Source: Acholoe squamosa (taxonomy: Eukaryota; Annelida; Polychaeta; Phyllodocida; Polynoidae). From it: a stretch of 64,000 nt of DNA. Position 1 is the first letter of the stretch. Each line of letters starts with the position of its first letter. The DNA is taken from the NCBI GenBank assembly GCA_949317995.1, contig OX439036.1, positions 85,783,920-85,847,919 on the forward strand. The letters run 5' to 3'. The notes under the pieces are model-generated. The model had not been told where the DNA came from, did not search any database, and saw only the letters and a program-made list of their open reading frames with translations. A program made the translations under genes and the position numbers. This document shows, piece by piece, positions 1 through 10,837 of the stretch.

Positions 1-1063
1 TTAATTTGTTTCGAATGAAAGGAAAAATAAGACAAATGATAAATCCGTTTGTGTTAAAACAGCCACACCCTGTCCTGAAGACAGGTGATAAGTACATTAA
101 ATATCTAATGGCTCATGCAGTTTGTATCCACATACTACAAAGATTGGCACTTTTGAACACCTAGGCATTCATTATGCCTTAGCACACATCATGTTCTTCC
201 TACCACATGAAGAGAGCTAACAGTTGCCAGACTTATGCCTGTGGAAAGAGGACTCTACGAATAGAAACGCGTATACAATGAACGTGGCTGGCGGGGAAAG
301 GCGAAGGCCGCTTTGCCACTTCGTGCTTTAAATTATAGATTGTTTCTCTGTGCTAAGTGCTTCCGCGATTAAAAAGGCACTGCCTTCAAGACATGAGTCT
401 GAAAAGATGCAGCTGCGTGGAATAAGGACTCTGACGTTAATGTGTGTAATTCCGGGTGACTTCAAAGCATGGCCTGCTGGCGGCAGAGGGGAGAGATTAA
501 AGCCGACTTGACATCTGCAAACACCTGTAATTGCCGTGTAAGCAGGCGTCGTCTTCAGGTTAGGGGCTTTATAAAGATGCTGTCTTTTGGTGGAAAGCCA
601 GTTCAGGTTGGCTATATCGACTGGCTGACTACTGTCAGAAGCGGGGGCGTAAGACTACATTGAGATGGGTAGAACTCTGAGTGTGTGAAGGGTAGACTTA
701 ATTGGCTGCTACTTTGATTTAAATGAAGCGGGGTGGTTGTGTAGCAGCCGGTCATGAGAGATCAAACAGAACGGTGTGCATCTGTTCATGGGTACCTGGA
801 AGCTCTCTGAGGAGGAGTTCGTGCCTTGTGAAACAGACCTGGTGCAGCAGAAAGAGGTTCCTTAGGCCGTGTGTGCCTGTGAAGAGAGGCAGGACATGAC
901 GTTTGTGTCGCCAAACGGCTGAGAAATCCTCTTTCTTTTTAAGACTTCACAGTCATAACCAACCACCATTCCCACCCACAACCTCCCCTACAACCATGTG
1001 CATGATAAGTCACCTTCTATCAATATTGCAGGTGTTATATTGAATATATTTTCTTTATTCTAG
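1..1063. other. No gene recognised (upstream sequence or intron of receptor gene A)
   Basis: I see no convincing exon here. The stretch lies just before the first recognised exon of receptor gene A, which starts in phase with an upstream exon outside the window or too short to recognise, so it is probably intronic. Confidence 0.4.
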
Positions 1064-4000
1064 GTTCATCTTGGTCGGTATGGGGTGTATTAGCAGAGGA
1101 CTGGTCTACACCTCATGGTAAGTTCTTTAACACACTATCAGAACTACAGTTAAATTAGTTATGTTTAATGTCTTTGGAAAATGTACGAGGAGGATGTCTT
1201 ATGAAGATTAACAACATAGAATTGCATTTTTCATAAGGATTCAAAGGTCATCTAAGGCGGGGTAATTAAGTGGAAAACTGATTATTTAGATATATTATTT
1301 CTACGTTATTCTAATGTCAATTATGGATATTCTAATGTCAATTATGGATACATACACATGACCTGCATCATATTTTAAAAACATGGTCATCTTCCATTTC
1401 TTAAAGGTTTGCTACTAAATGCATCACGTGTCCACCTAAAATTTGTCATTTTCTTTTATGAATCTCCCTCCTGATATCACAAATACCTATCTTTACAGTA
1501 GGTAGTCATAGTCTCATTAGAAAGATTGCACTTTGTGTGCTAGCCTTCCATATTCGGAATGTAAACACAACGGCTTCCTTGCAAAATTCCCACAAATGAT
1601 CCTTCCGAATTGTCATAGTACTAATTGATTCTGTAACTCTGAATAGGAAATGTTGGTTCTAGTTTCTTACAGCCCAAAACCAAGAAGAGACCTTACTAAT
1701 CCCCCAATAATCAAAATCTTTAATCAATGATTTAGCTCATAATATCTAATTAGGTGCCACGTCCTGCAAGAGCCATTCTCAAATGATCAACGAGAGGTGC
1801 GCATGCAGGTGTTCCTACAATATTGCTATCAGTGAGATCTAAGCCTTACCTTATGTCTCTTTAGCAGCTGGTTACTGCTAATGTCGTAAGTCATAAGAAT
1901 ACAGACTTGATGTATCCATCTACACCCTGGAGGGTTTAAAGGATGTAAGCCTTGTCATATCTTAAAGAACACATGTGACCTGACCCCTCACCCTTCTTCA
2001 TACTGTCATCTCTGCTTCGTTCCTGGATGACATAGGGGTTTGTCCAAAGCAATTACAAGGCGTAATCAGTGGGTGAGGCATAGGTGGGGACCTCGTGCTT
2101 ATTTTCTACCCTACCCCTCATGAAGCAGCTCTCTCATGTTGTTCCCTTTGATGTCGGCTTGCAGGTATCCTGATTACCGTGGGCTTGGGCGTGGCCCTTG
2201 GGATCATCATAGGTGTCACATTGCTGGTCTGTGTACTTCTTTGCCTAAAAAGGTAAGTCTTCATTAAGCAGACAGGCAGGCCACCTGCGGGTTGGCCTTG
2301 CCTACTCTCAGCCTCTTAAGTCTCAAACAAGAACGTTTAGGATGATGCCCACTGTCACTGCTAGTGATGTAGGTCTGTTCCTTTGAGCCAGCAAGGCTTT
2401 AACTAATAATGTATTTACTTTGTATGGTGTTTTTACAATAGTATAGGGTCGAAAACAAATGGTTTAAAAGCATTGCTATTCTCGAGATGGCACGATGAAA
2501 AGGATAGATAAAAGAACGGCGTCTGCTGGCCAGATTGGCTTAGGTCAATTCTCTTTTATATTTCTCTTGAATGCTTATCTGGGATTTCCCTATGTAAATA
2601 CAGGCAAAGGAGGGGGGGGGGGGCACGCTACATATTCATCAGAACTATATTCAATTTTCCAATTTGTTGCTATTGCTTCCAAATTTGAGAGTTTTCACGA
2701 TCATTTAATTGCAATAGATTATATGGACGGTGCAGGACCTGAATAATAGATAACTTAAAATCAGTGGCTAAGTTCGGAACTGCACCATTATACCTTCTTA
2801 TACATAGAGGCCCATGGTTTATACAACTCAGAACTTAATAGTCTTAATTATATCTTCCCTCTATATGAAACATTAAAAGGTTGAAAGTCAAAAGTTATAG
2901 AGTGCAGACATCGTCTTATGATTACAGCGCACGAGGAACTGATATTCCTAAAATGTATCCTGTAATCACTCCACGGTTTTACTTTGGCGCACTATATCAG
3001 TGACGATCTACTTAGCTAGGTGTTTTAACGCGATAGTAATGCCTAGAAAGAGAGACTACTGTAGTATATGGTTATCCCGGCTTATCACATAGGGGATATT
3101 TATGTTCCAGAATCGTGGCTGCAAGTAAGATATGATAAGCTAACGTTCCATCTCATGCATATTCATAGATGTTTGGTGGATCAGATTTTCTATTCAGACA
3201 CACGGCTTCAGGGTCTAGATACAAAAGATGAGATATCAAACATCTCAAAGGAATTTTAGCCAAGCAGCTGTCCTAGCTAAATAGAGTATTATTCTTATTC
3301 AATGCTCATATTGTTCATAATCCAGTGAACCTAGATTCTATTCATAATCTTAGCACCAACCATCCAAGGCTTAGAACTTTTACCATGCCCTACGGTAGTG
3401 ACCGTGTTGTCACGCCACAGTAAACCTATCTGTAAAGGGAAAAGGCATGAAGAATGCCCCTGGCTACATTTACTAACACGTACATAAAAACAACTAGCAG
3501 CCAGCCAGTGCTTTTACTGTGCTTTAACTATGGGACGTCATTCTACAATATACACTGCAGTTTATGCTCTTCGTAAATCAAAATGCAATCAGTAGAATAA
3601 TCTTGGGGGATTTAGGGGGCCCTTGGACCATTTAAATCTTCCCCACTGCGTGATTACACCCAATGTGAAATGTGTGCAGTGTCTGAGAAAGGCCTCCTGG
3701 CTGTAAGAACCTGCTCCCATGAGCCATATTTTTAAAGGTTCATTCTAGACTTGAGACTCTGAAGTAAAGCTACACTAGGCATATCGTTTGACTTGTAGGA
3801 TTGCTGACAGATTTTCCATTAACTCAACAACACTTGTAGTGGGGGCTCTGTGTATGACATTTCAAGCATGGAGAGCTGTGGGTGATAATATTGACATTGC
3901 TTCTCCATTTCATAAGGTATTGACGTGTGTTGGTAAGTAAAGTCGTCGCGTGTGGACCCAGTCATGGCCAGCAACCCCTTGTTAATTATAAGGTGCATTT

Positions 4001-5534
4001 TTATTGACCAAATGAAGCCATTTTGCTTCCCCCAGGGTAGGGTTTCTGCTGAGCTCCTTTCACCTCAGAAAGTACTGAGAACCTACACAAATACACAGGC
4101 TCTATCCTATTTTACCGTGTTGCTTTACATCCTTGCAAAATATTCCCTGAAGTGAGCTTTTGTTTTACACCAGCAGTGAGGGCTTAGAAACGAGAGAACG
4201 CTTTCACATCTCGGCCCCTACCCTATTAGTCAATTAAAGGTAGTCGGTTGAATGCAGGGATGATAACAAATTCTGCAGGTACGAAGTGGCGTAGTCCTAC
4301 ATAGCAAGCAGATCTTCTGACGCCAGAAATAGCTAAGCATTGCGCTGGGAGGGCGGGTGATAAATACTTTTTTCATTAAAAGTTCCCCAACAGAATATCA
4401 TGAAACCACAATATTAGTTTTCGAATAACACTGATGACTGTCTACTGCAGTTGCATTTTTTCACATTTAGAAATAGATCTAATATCGAGTTTTTGATAAT
4501 ATCTATCTAAGTACATACAGAACCTGGAATCAACATTGACAACTGCAGTGTTGATCAACTATAGTTTTCAGTGTTTGTTCAAACCTGAACAAATTGTTGT
4601 GCTTACCTCGGTTATTACCTGCCCATTTCCGTCGATGCTTTGGAAACAGATAGGGTACAATTGACCTTTCATGGGCGCTCTCCTTCCAATCCAATTAAGT
4701 CGAAAGGAAACTTAAATCTGCCTCAATGGAGAAACATAATCACTCAGAATAACGTCCCTTTTGTCTACAGTGTTTACAATTTTGGACTTGTACCCTTTCA
4801 CTTGAATGTTGCATTTAGAATCATTATCCTAACTGGAACATTCATGCTTAATGGCTCCGGCATGAACTTGTTGAAACTTAATCCAATATCCCTCTGATGT
4901 ATTTACCTAAATCTGAATCTTTTGGAAATAAAACTTTCCCTGAGTATTTGAGTAGCAAAACAGATTGAAATAAAACATCATCGCTGTCCCGTAATATGAT
5001 AGAATCACGTATTTGATTGGTTAAGAAAGTGATACACGTGTTCAGTTGTAAGGAAGTCCCGTAATATGAAAGCGTTACTGAGTATGTTCAACCATGGCAC
5101 ATTGTTACGCGTGTGCAATGTGCATGTCCTATTTTTACAAACCATGAAATCTAAGAATTTGTTTTGTTTTGTCTTTTCCTAGCAGGAGGCAGAGAGGTAA
5201 TTCAGAACACACAAGTCCTGGAGAAGTAGATGACAACTTGTATGGTCACCCAGACTACAGCCTACCTCCAGGTGAGCACCAACAGAAGTGGGGAGTGGAC
5301 ATAGTCGGTGGCTATCCTCATGCCAGCTTGGCGCGGGACGGCCATTACACTCACGGCTGGGGCACAGGAGACCGACGACGCGTCGGCGACCCGCGACTTC
5401 CGGCGGAAGGGTCGCTAGTTCCTGCAGGTGGCGGTGGAGACGATGTTGGACAGCCAGGACACCAGCAGCGCCTCAACTCTTTCGGTCAGGTGATGTACGA
5501 CCGAACGGAGCACATATATGAGAAGCCGTCCTAG
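1064..5534 (+). CDS. Receptor gene A, last three exons (stalk, membrane segment, cytoplasmic tail); partial
   Basis: This is the 3' end of a host single-pass membrane protein gene. Exons are 1064-1117 (stalk), 2165-2252 (membrane) and 5183 or 5186-5534 (tail). The splice sites are clear: a pyrimidine tract and TAG before 1064, GTAAGT after 1117, GCAG before 2165, GTAAGT after 2252, and TAGCAG before the tail. The membrane exon encodes a strongly hydrophobic stretch of about 25 residues (ILITVGLGVALGIIIG and onward) ending in the stop-transfer basics LKR. The tail of about 115 residues is hydrophilic, glycine-rich and has several tyrosines, ending FGQVMYDRTEHIYEKPS. The exons join in one reading frame. 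The ectodomain exons lie upstream of the window. By homology with gene B (46.4-50.6 kb) the ectodomain probably carries lectin, CUB or sushi modules, but that is inference. An AATAAA signal sits near 5697. Confidence 0.72.
2253..5182 (+). other. Long intron of receptor gene A
   Basis: This 2.9-kb AT-rich intron separates the membrane exon from the tail exon. It begins GTAAGT and ends in a TAGCAG acceptor. No exon, RNA gene or mobile element was recognised in it. Confidence 0.65.
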
Positions 5535-5696
5535 GCCTCTCACCCTGGAGGAACTTAAGAAAGAATATAAAATACATTGTTGTTTTGTGCTCACTGAATA
5601 TGGGGGTGGTTGGATATATGCACAGGTCGCTAAGGATTGCCCCTTTGGGTGCCTTTTTGTATATCTGATAAATGCCTCAGTCTCCATGTGTGTGTA

Positions 5697-5702
5697 AATA
5701 AA
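5697..5702 (+). terminator. Candidate polyadenylation signal of receptor gene A
   Basis: An AATAAA hexamer lies about 160 bases after the stop codon of the tail exon. It is the first good signal in a plausible 3' UTR. Confidence 0.45.
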
Positions 5703-5706
5703 GAAG

Positions 5707-7075
5707 GCTGTGACGCCGATACAGGAGGTACTGCCGATGGTTTTCCCTCTAGCGGACATGGGGCGGTACTACCAGTGTTACGGCTGTGCATACTTACCCA
5801 GCCTGCTGCTACAACCAACCCCCAAAAGGAATATACACATCTGTCGGACGCCACCCTGCGGGCTGCCAGGGAGGTGGATGACCTGAGGAGGAACCCCTCT
5901 TCTTAATACGAGGTCGGGTGGGCATCGATTGACACACACCCCGACCCTGTTACAACGCTACGTCGGGAACCGGTGCAGCCCCTTCCGCTTCCGGCAAGGA
6001 CCGCCAGAACATGTCTCTGCGTGCTGCAGGGATAGAGTGTAGGAGAGGAGGAACAAGGGGAGCCCCACCGATACTCGCTCCTTTTACACCGGTGTAGCAG
6101 TGATGACACATCCTTCTGTGCCCTGCAGTCTATTTACCCAGACCCACAGGTCTAGGGGGCAGACTGATAACCCTATCGCGTGAATAGACCGATGTAAAAA
6201 TGGCTTTATTCTTCTCACGCTTCGGATATGTTTGGATGCCAAACAAGCCAGGTCCCCATAACGCCCTGATGTGCCTATGACAATTATTCCACGTGCACCT
6301 GTATTGGATGCTGAGACGATAGCAGTTGTAACCATAACCTTATACCCCCTCCTTCTCTCCACACTCCTCAACTCCCACCACGCCCCTACTCCCATGTCCT
6401 GGATCCCTCCTGTACGTGAGTGGATGTGCTTGTGACGCGTGCCATGTGCCTGTCTGTTACTCCCTGGAGGACGTTCGTCCAGACATTGATGAGAGGGGTG
6501 AGGTGGGCGGAGGAGGAGGGGCAGTTTCTTGATGGTTGTGGTAGGTGGGGCCTGGCCACACGAGAACTGTGATTACGCTTTGTACCTTACACCTCTAGTG
6601 AGAGGCCGCTGGGGTCTTGACAACGGAGTGGGAGCTGCTCATTAACTCATTATAAATACGCTGATGACAGACTCAAGTACAGGTGGGGCGGCCACACCGT
6701 GTAGACAAACCCTGATGGCGTGCTTGCATGGCACTACTGTAAGAATGACGGTGTGGAACCGAGGGTGGGAACAGGGAGGGTAGGACTAAAGGGACAGGGG
6801 ATGGGGGGGGGTGCAAGGGAAGGGTCCTATGTAATATTACCCCAGTTAACTCAAAGAACTCAAAATCAGCGCAACATTTGCGCATGCGTGGAATCACAAC
6901 GGAAGCCGCGCGTGCAGGCTGCGCAATCTCCATACTCTGTCTGACAGAGGAAGAGGGAGATTGAATGAGAGACAACCAAAGAAATTTCAGAATAAAACAC
7001 GAGAACTCAATCCACTTTACCCCTTGCTAATGACGTGTGTGTACAGCGGTCAAATCGCTTTTCACACACAGGTTT
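5707..7075. other. Intergenic region between receptor gene A and the Polinton
   Basis: No gene can be defended here. A frame ending near 5906 (…EYTHLSDATLRAAREVDD…) could be an alternative 3' exon, but it has no homolog I recognise. GC content is higher than in the surroundings, and near 6880 there is a GCGCATGCG motif of the NRF1 type. An element-free copy of the site would run directly from here into the sequence after 24163. Confidence 0.4.
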
Positions 7076-7081
7076 ATCCAG
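7076..7081. repeat. Left target-site duplication of the Polinton
   Basis: ATCCAG here matches ATCCAG at 24158-24163 exactly. Six bases is the typical Polinton duplication length. Confidence 0.93.
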
Positions 7082-7306
7082 ACTACATAGCAGATCCTTC
7101 AGCCCCAGGAGCATCTGTGACGTAATGATGATGACGTAATGGGGAGGGGGAGGGTATGACCAATATGTTGAGTGTTTTGAAGTGTACTTCAAGTGGATCA
7201 ATTGGTAATTAAGTGTACTCAAGTATGATTCAAGTGGTAGGGTGTATTGTATGTAGAGCCCCACAATAGAAATATGAAATTGAGCCCCATTTATGATTAG
7301 CCCCAC
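7082..7306 (+). repeat. Left terminal inverted repeat of the Polinton
   Basis: The 225 bases are the exact reverse complement of 23933-24157. The outer end reads ACTACATAGCAGATCC. The repeat holds several copies of AGCCCCA(C/T) and of the CACTTGA/TCAAGTG motif, plus a doubled GACGTAATG. These are candidate binding sites for the integrase or the replication machinery. Confidence 0.97.
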
Positions 7307-7398
7307 ATATGTTGTAAGGAGGTAAAATATGAAATTTGTAATGAGCCCCAGTGTTTTTCTAGTGAGGATTCAGGAACACAATTGTATTAGTAAACAGG

Positions 7399-8133
7399 AT
7401 GTCAATAGATGCACATCTCGTACAGTCTTCTTCTGAATGGACTGAGAATGATAAGACAGATATACCATGGTGGGACAAGCAGAGTTTATTGCCCTTTAAG
7501 CCTTGTAGTAGTATATGTATTAGTGGAACTACGGGGTGTGGGAAAACACAATGGGTATACAGACTACTGAGGAATTCAAAAGGTATGTTTATACAGGATC
7601 CACCAGAGACCATTTTGTATTGTTATGGGACATGGCAAGATTTGTTTGAGGACATGGAAGAGAAGATCTCGAATATAACTTTTCATGAGGGCTTACCCAA
7701 TGCATCTTTATTGAATGATATTGCTGCTAATGGGAAACATAATTTGATAGTCATAGACGATTTGGCTCATCAATTGGTGAAAAGTTCTGAGATGGAAGTA
7801 TTATTTACTCAGGGATGTCACCATAAAAAGTATTCGGTGGTTTACATAACACAGAACATGTACCAGAAGGGTCAGAATGCCCGGACAATAGCTTTGAATA
7901 CGTGGTACAATATAGTGTTTAGGAACATGAGGGATGCTTCACAAGTCAATGCATTAGGAAGACAAATGTTCCCAGGAAGACCGGGTATATTGCAGGAGGC
8001 ATATGAAGATGCTACAGGTAAACCTTATGGATATTTGGTGATAGATAATTCCCCTCATAGCGATTTAAAATATAGGCTACGTACCAGGATATTTCCAGGT
8101 GATGACCCTGTGGTGTATGTCCCCCGAGTATAA
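7399..8133 (+). CDS. Polinton packaging ATPase (FtsK/HerA type)
   Basis: This 244-residue P-loop ATPase belongs to the family thought to pump element DNA into capsids. Walker A is at residues 43-50 (GTTGCGKT). Walker B is at about 116-121 (LIVIDD) with a following polar region (THxxHHKKYS, then an asparagine after VVYITQN) typical of the A32-like packaging ATPases. Length matches the family. The ATG at 7399 is the first in frame and lies 93 bases after the left terminal repeat, so this is the first gene of the rightward block. The frame is open throughout. Motif positions are seen directly; the packaging role is family knowledge. Confidence 0.93.
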   Translation: MSIDAHLVQSSSEWTENDKTDIPWWDKQSLLPFKPCSSICISGTTGCGKTQWVYRLLRNSKGMFIQDPPETILYCYGTWQDLFEDMEEKISNITFHEGLPNASLLNDIAANGKHNLIVIDDLAHQLVKSSEMEVLFTQGCHHKKYSVVYITQNMYQKGQNARTIALNTWYNIVFRNMRDASQVNALGRQMFPGRPGILQEAYEDATGKPYGYLVIDNSPHSDLKYRLRTRIFPGDDPVVYVPRV

Positions 8134-8180
8134 AAATGGTAGGACTTGGTGAGCTGACAGTAGTTTAGGGAAGAGCAAGG

Positions 8181-8507
8181 ATGAGTAAACGTCTGAGAAG
8201 GAACCTCAGTTTTATTCATTTTTTAACAGATAACACATCAGATAGCCAGGTGAAGTCTGTGTTGAAACTATTGACAAAGGACCAAGTAGATGCCATTAGT
8301 GAACTAGCAGCCAATGTTTTGTATGGAAACTTACCCATATCGGAAAAATACAAGAGGATATTGAAAAGATATAAGGCCAAGATTGAGGCTATTGGTAACC
8401 CCCAAATTAACTCTGCTAAGAGGAAGACTCTTATTATCAGAGCATTTCGGTCAGTCGTTCATTTGTTACAGGCGGCGAAACCGGTAATAAAGTCTGTCCT
8501 GCAATGA
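8181..8507 (+). CDS. Small conserved Polinton protein, lysine-rich helical
   Basis: This 108-residue, mostly helical basic protein has an N-terminal LRRNLSFIHFL, a central segment around LAANVLYGNLPISEKYKR and a basic-hydrophobic C-terminus. I recognise the pattern (short protein with a 'N-V-L-x-G-N-(L/V)-P' motif followed by KRxLKRYK) from many animal Polintons, where it sits beside the capsid genes. Its function is unproven; a minor virion component is possible. The stop overlaps the next start (ATGA). Confidence 0.75.
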   Translation: MSKRLRRNLSFIHFLTDNTSDSQVKSVLKLLTKDQVDAISELAANVLYGNLPISEKYKRILKRYKAKIEAIGNPQINSAKRKTLIIRAFRSVVHLLQAAKPVIKSVLQ

Positions 8508-9025
8508 ACGTTCAAAAAATGGTCTTAGTTCCAGTAGAGAAATATGGACGTATGAAGACTTCTAAGGTGAGAAATCTGGAACCTAGTGTGACACAGGTAG
8601 CAGTAGAGGAAGTAATAGAGGAACCCAGTGATGGGCCAGTTGTATTGGACAAGGATGTCATATTACAAGCCATACCCAAGTTGTACAGAGCCAAGTGTTT
8701 GGCCTTGTTGAATTTTATCGAGAGGGGGAATATATTGTCATGGAACGACAAAGGAGAAATTGTCTACAATGGTAAAGTAGTTCAAAACAGTCATATTGCA
8801 GACTTGTTGAAAGATGCCATGCAGGAGTATAAGAATTTTAACCCTTTAGGGAAACGAGAATTTTATGAAGGGCTAACATTAGCTAACATACCACTTTTGT
8901 TATTGGGCAATAAGAGGAATCGTGACTTGGTATCAGAAGGAAAGACAGTACCCAAAAAGGTTCATGTGTCACAACCCAAAAAGAGAATCAATAGAACCCA
9001 GCCACTAAAGTGGATACACATATAA
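8504..9025 (+). CDS. Conserved Polinton protein of unknown function
   Basis: This 173-residue protein has a variable acidic N-terminus and a conserved middle (residues about 55-145) with the pattern 'IPKLYRAKCLALLNFI … LSWNDKGEIVYNGKVV … IADLL … FNPLGKREFYEGLTLANIPLLLLGN'. This block recurs in invertebrate Polintons next to the capsid genes, but I know no demonstrated function. The C-terminus is very basic (KKRINRTQPLKW), which would suit contact with nucleic acid. The start codon overlaps the previous stop. Confidence 0.75.
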   Translation: MNVQKMVLVPVEKYGRMKTSKVRNLEPSVTQVAVEEVIEEPSDGPVVLDKDVILQAIPKLYRAKCLALLNFIERGNILSWNDKGEIVYNGKVVQNSHIADLLKDAMQEYKNFNPLGKREFYEGLTLANIPLLLLGNKRNRDLVSEGKTVPKKVHVSQPKKRINRTQPLKWIHI

Positions 9026-9061
9026 AATGGGGTGAGTGTAATTGTTTGATGTTAGTTACAT

Positions 9062-10144
9062 ATGGACGGTCTCATAGAAAAGAGGTACTTAGACCCCTCC
9101 GTCCCAGGAAGCTATCAAGGTCCACACAAGGTATACACGAGTGCAAAGCGGGAAGGTCTCAGCTCAAGTAGGAGAGTTGTTGAAGATACATTAAGAGGTC
9201 AGGATTCCTATACTCTTAACAGAGCTGTTGTGAGAAAGTTTCCCAGAAACCGTGTAGTAGTCGAAGGCTTAGATTCACAATGGGACAGCGACCTAGCATT
9301 CCTAGAACAGTTGAGCAAGGAAAACAACGGATACAAGTATCTGTTAGTAACGATCGACATATTCAGTCGTTACGCATGTGTACGCCCACTACGAACAAAG
9401 TACGCCAAAGAAATAAAACAGGCTCTAATGTCAATATTCAAGAAGGGTCGTCGCCCACTCGCACTGAGGAGCGATGGGGGTCGGGAGTACAACAATAAAA
9501 CTGTGAAGGCATATCTGGAGAGTCAAAATATTAATTACTTCAGAACTTTTAATGACACCAAGGCCTGTTATGCTGAGCGTTTTATTAAGAGCCTGAAATC
9601 TAGGCTGTACCGTTACATGGTAGCGCAAAACACCCTTCGGTACATTGATGTCTTGCAGGATTTTGTTGTGAGTTATAACAATACAGTGCACTCGAGTTTA
9701 GGAAGGCCACCCTCAGAAGTATATAAAGAGAATGAAAACGAAGTCAGATACGAACAGTACTTGAGACGCCAGAAGCCAGAAGTTAAGGTGCAACACTTCA
9801 AGTTTAAGATAGGAGACAAAGTACGACTAGTTCTCTTAAAGGAAACCTTTGATAGGGAATACGGTCAAAGATGGTCTGGTGAGGTGTTTATTGTAGAAAG
9901 CAGGCGTAAGAGGGACGGGATTCCCATATATTCTGTCAAGGACTGGTACGGAGAAAAACTCGAAGGGACCTTTTACAACCAACAACTTCAAAAGGTGAAC
10001 TTGGATGAGAACAAAGCTTTCAAGATAGACAAGGTTCTAAAGAGACGAAGGAGGAACGGTGTGAGAGAAGCGCTGATACAGTGGAAGTATTGGGGGCCCA
10101 AATTTAACACCTGGGAAAGAGAGGACACGGTAATTGACTTGTAG
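9062..10144 (+). CDS. Polinton integrase with C-terminal chromodomain
   Basis: This 360-residue retrovirus-type (rve) DDE integrase inserts the element into host DNA. Likely catalytic residues are D77 (in QWDSDL), D138 (in RSDGGREY) and E172 (in CYAERFIKSLK). The core is followed by an SH3-like segment (about 245-300, FKIGDKVRLV) and a chromodomain (about 315-360) with the aromatic/tryptophan signature IQWKYWGPKFNTWE. Chromodomains in this position are known to steer integration to particular chromatin. The frame is open. The next gene begins only eight bases after the stop. Confidence 0.95.
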   Translation: MDGLIEKRYLDPSVPGSYQGPHKVYTSAKREGLSSSRRVVEDTLRGQDSYTLNRAVVRKFPRNRVVVEGLDSQWDSDLAFLEQLSKENNGYKYLLVTIDIFSRYACVRPLRTKYAKEIKQALMSIFKKGRRPLALRSDGGREYNNKTVKAYLESQNINYFRTFNDTKACYAERFIKSLKSRLYRYMVAQNTLRYIDVLQDFVVSYNNTVHSSLGRPPSEVYKENENEVRYEQYLRRQKPEVKVQHFKFKIGDKVRLVLLKETFDREYGQRWSGEVFIVESRRKRDGIPIYSVKDWYGEKLEGTFYNQQLQKVNLDENKAFKIDKVLKRRRRNGVREALIQWKYWGPKFNTWEREDTVIDL

Positions 10145-10151
10145 AATAAAC

Positions 10152-10556
10152 ATGACCCAATTCTTTATGATCGTTTCCAGTAGTGACTCATCCGAGTACT
10201 ACCCTGATAATTGTCCTATGGATTTTAAGGTACGACTACCAGACATGATGCATCTCAAGGGAACATGGATGTGTTCACTGATGTCCATGAAATATACTGC
10301 AACATCCAATGCAGACTTGTATGTATATGCTGATATTCTTCAGGAGTCTTTAGTTCACAATAAACAAATGCCCCTTATGCAATATGTTTCTGGAAAAAAG
10401 GGGAAGATGTCACGTGATTTTAGTGGATCCATTAATCCCAGGCTGTCTAGACAAGACATAGGAACCATTCACATTTATATAAAGGATTCCCAAATGGAAA
10501 AAGCTCCATTAGGGAAAGCACCCACGACTTGTACACTACGTTTTCAGCAATTATGA
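10152..10556 (+). CDS. Probable Polinton minor capsid (penton-like) protein
   Basis: This 134-residue, beta-rich protein starts MTQFFMIVSSSDSSEYYPDN. Its size, its position immediately before the basic and major capsid genes, and the pattern 'YYPDN..MDFKVRLP….L.G.W…L.S(M)KY' fit the single-jelly-roll penton family described in Polintons and adintoviruses. I chose the ATG at 10152 over an upstream non-ATG extension because it follows the integrase stop. Its stop overlaps the next start (ATGA). Confidence 0.75.
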   Translation: MTQFFMIVSSSDSSEYYPDNCPMDFKVRLPDMMHLKGTWMCSLMSMKYTATSNADLYVYADILQESLVHNKQMPLMQYVSGKKGKMSRDFSGSINPRLSRQDIGTIHIYIKDSQMEKAPLGKAPTTCTLRFQQL

Positions 10557-10834
10557 GTTCCATAAATTGGGAGAGACATTTTCAACGGATGCAAGATGGT
10601 CATCAGTATCCAGAAAGCAATGGAGTATGGCGAGTTCAAAGTGGAGAATCTAGGCCGAAGAAGACCACAAATCGTGTGACTAAACGTAAGGTCTCACGGA
10701 CAAGGGTAGTAACTTCGTCTAGTAGTGGTATAAAAAGGACAACAAAACATAAGTCAAAACAGTCTACTAGGAAACCTCCACAGAAGAAGAAGACAGCAGC
10801 CAAAAAGACAGTCAGCAGGAAAACAGTATTCTAA
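10553..10834 (+). CDS. Small very basic protein, possible core/DNA-condensing protein
   Basis: This protein of 93 residues has an N-terminal segment MSSINWERHFQRMQDGHQYP, then runs of lysine and arginine with serine and threonine to the end (KRTTKHKSKQSTRK, KKKTAAKKTVSRKTVF). Such composition suits a DNA-condensing core protein packaged in the capsid, as in adenoviruses, but this is inference from composition and position between the two capsid genes. The ATG lies inside the last codons of the previous gene. Confidence 0.65.
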   Translation: MSSINWERHFQRMQDGHQYPESNGVWRVQSGESRPKKTTNRVTKRKVSRTRVVTSSSSGIKRTTKHKSKQSTRKPPQKKKTAAKKTVSRKTVF

Positions 10835-10837
10835 AAG

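Noticed and set aside
1309-1350. Two tandem copies of a 21-base unit (ATTCTAATGTCAATTATGGAT)
   Set aside because: A trivial short duplication within an intron, with no sign of function.
5637-5906. Open frame after gene A that could be an alternative last exon
   Set aside because: It lies beyond a good poly(A) signal, lacks recognised homology, and has overlapping open frames on the other strand. Evidence is too weak to call.
7007-7306. Open frame inside the left terminal repeat, matched by one in the right repeat
   Set aside because: The frames are simply the same inverted-repeat sequence read in mirror. Identity reflects the repeat, not a conserved protein.
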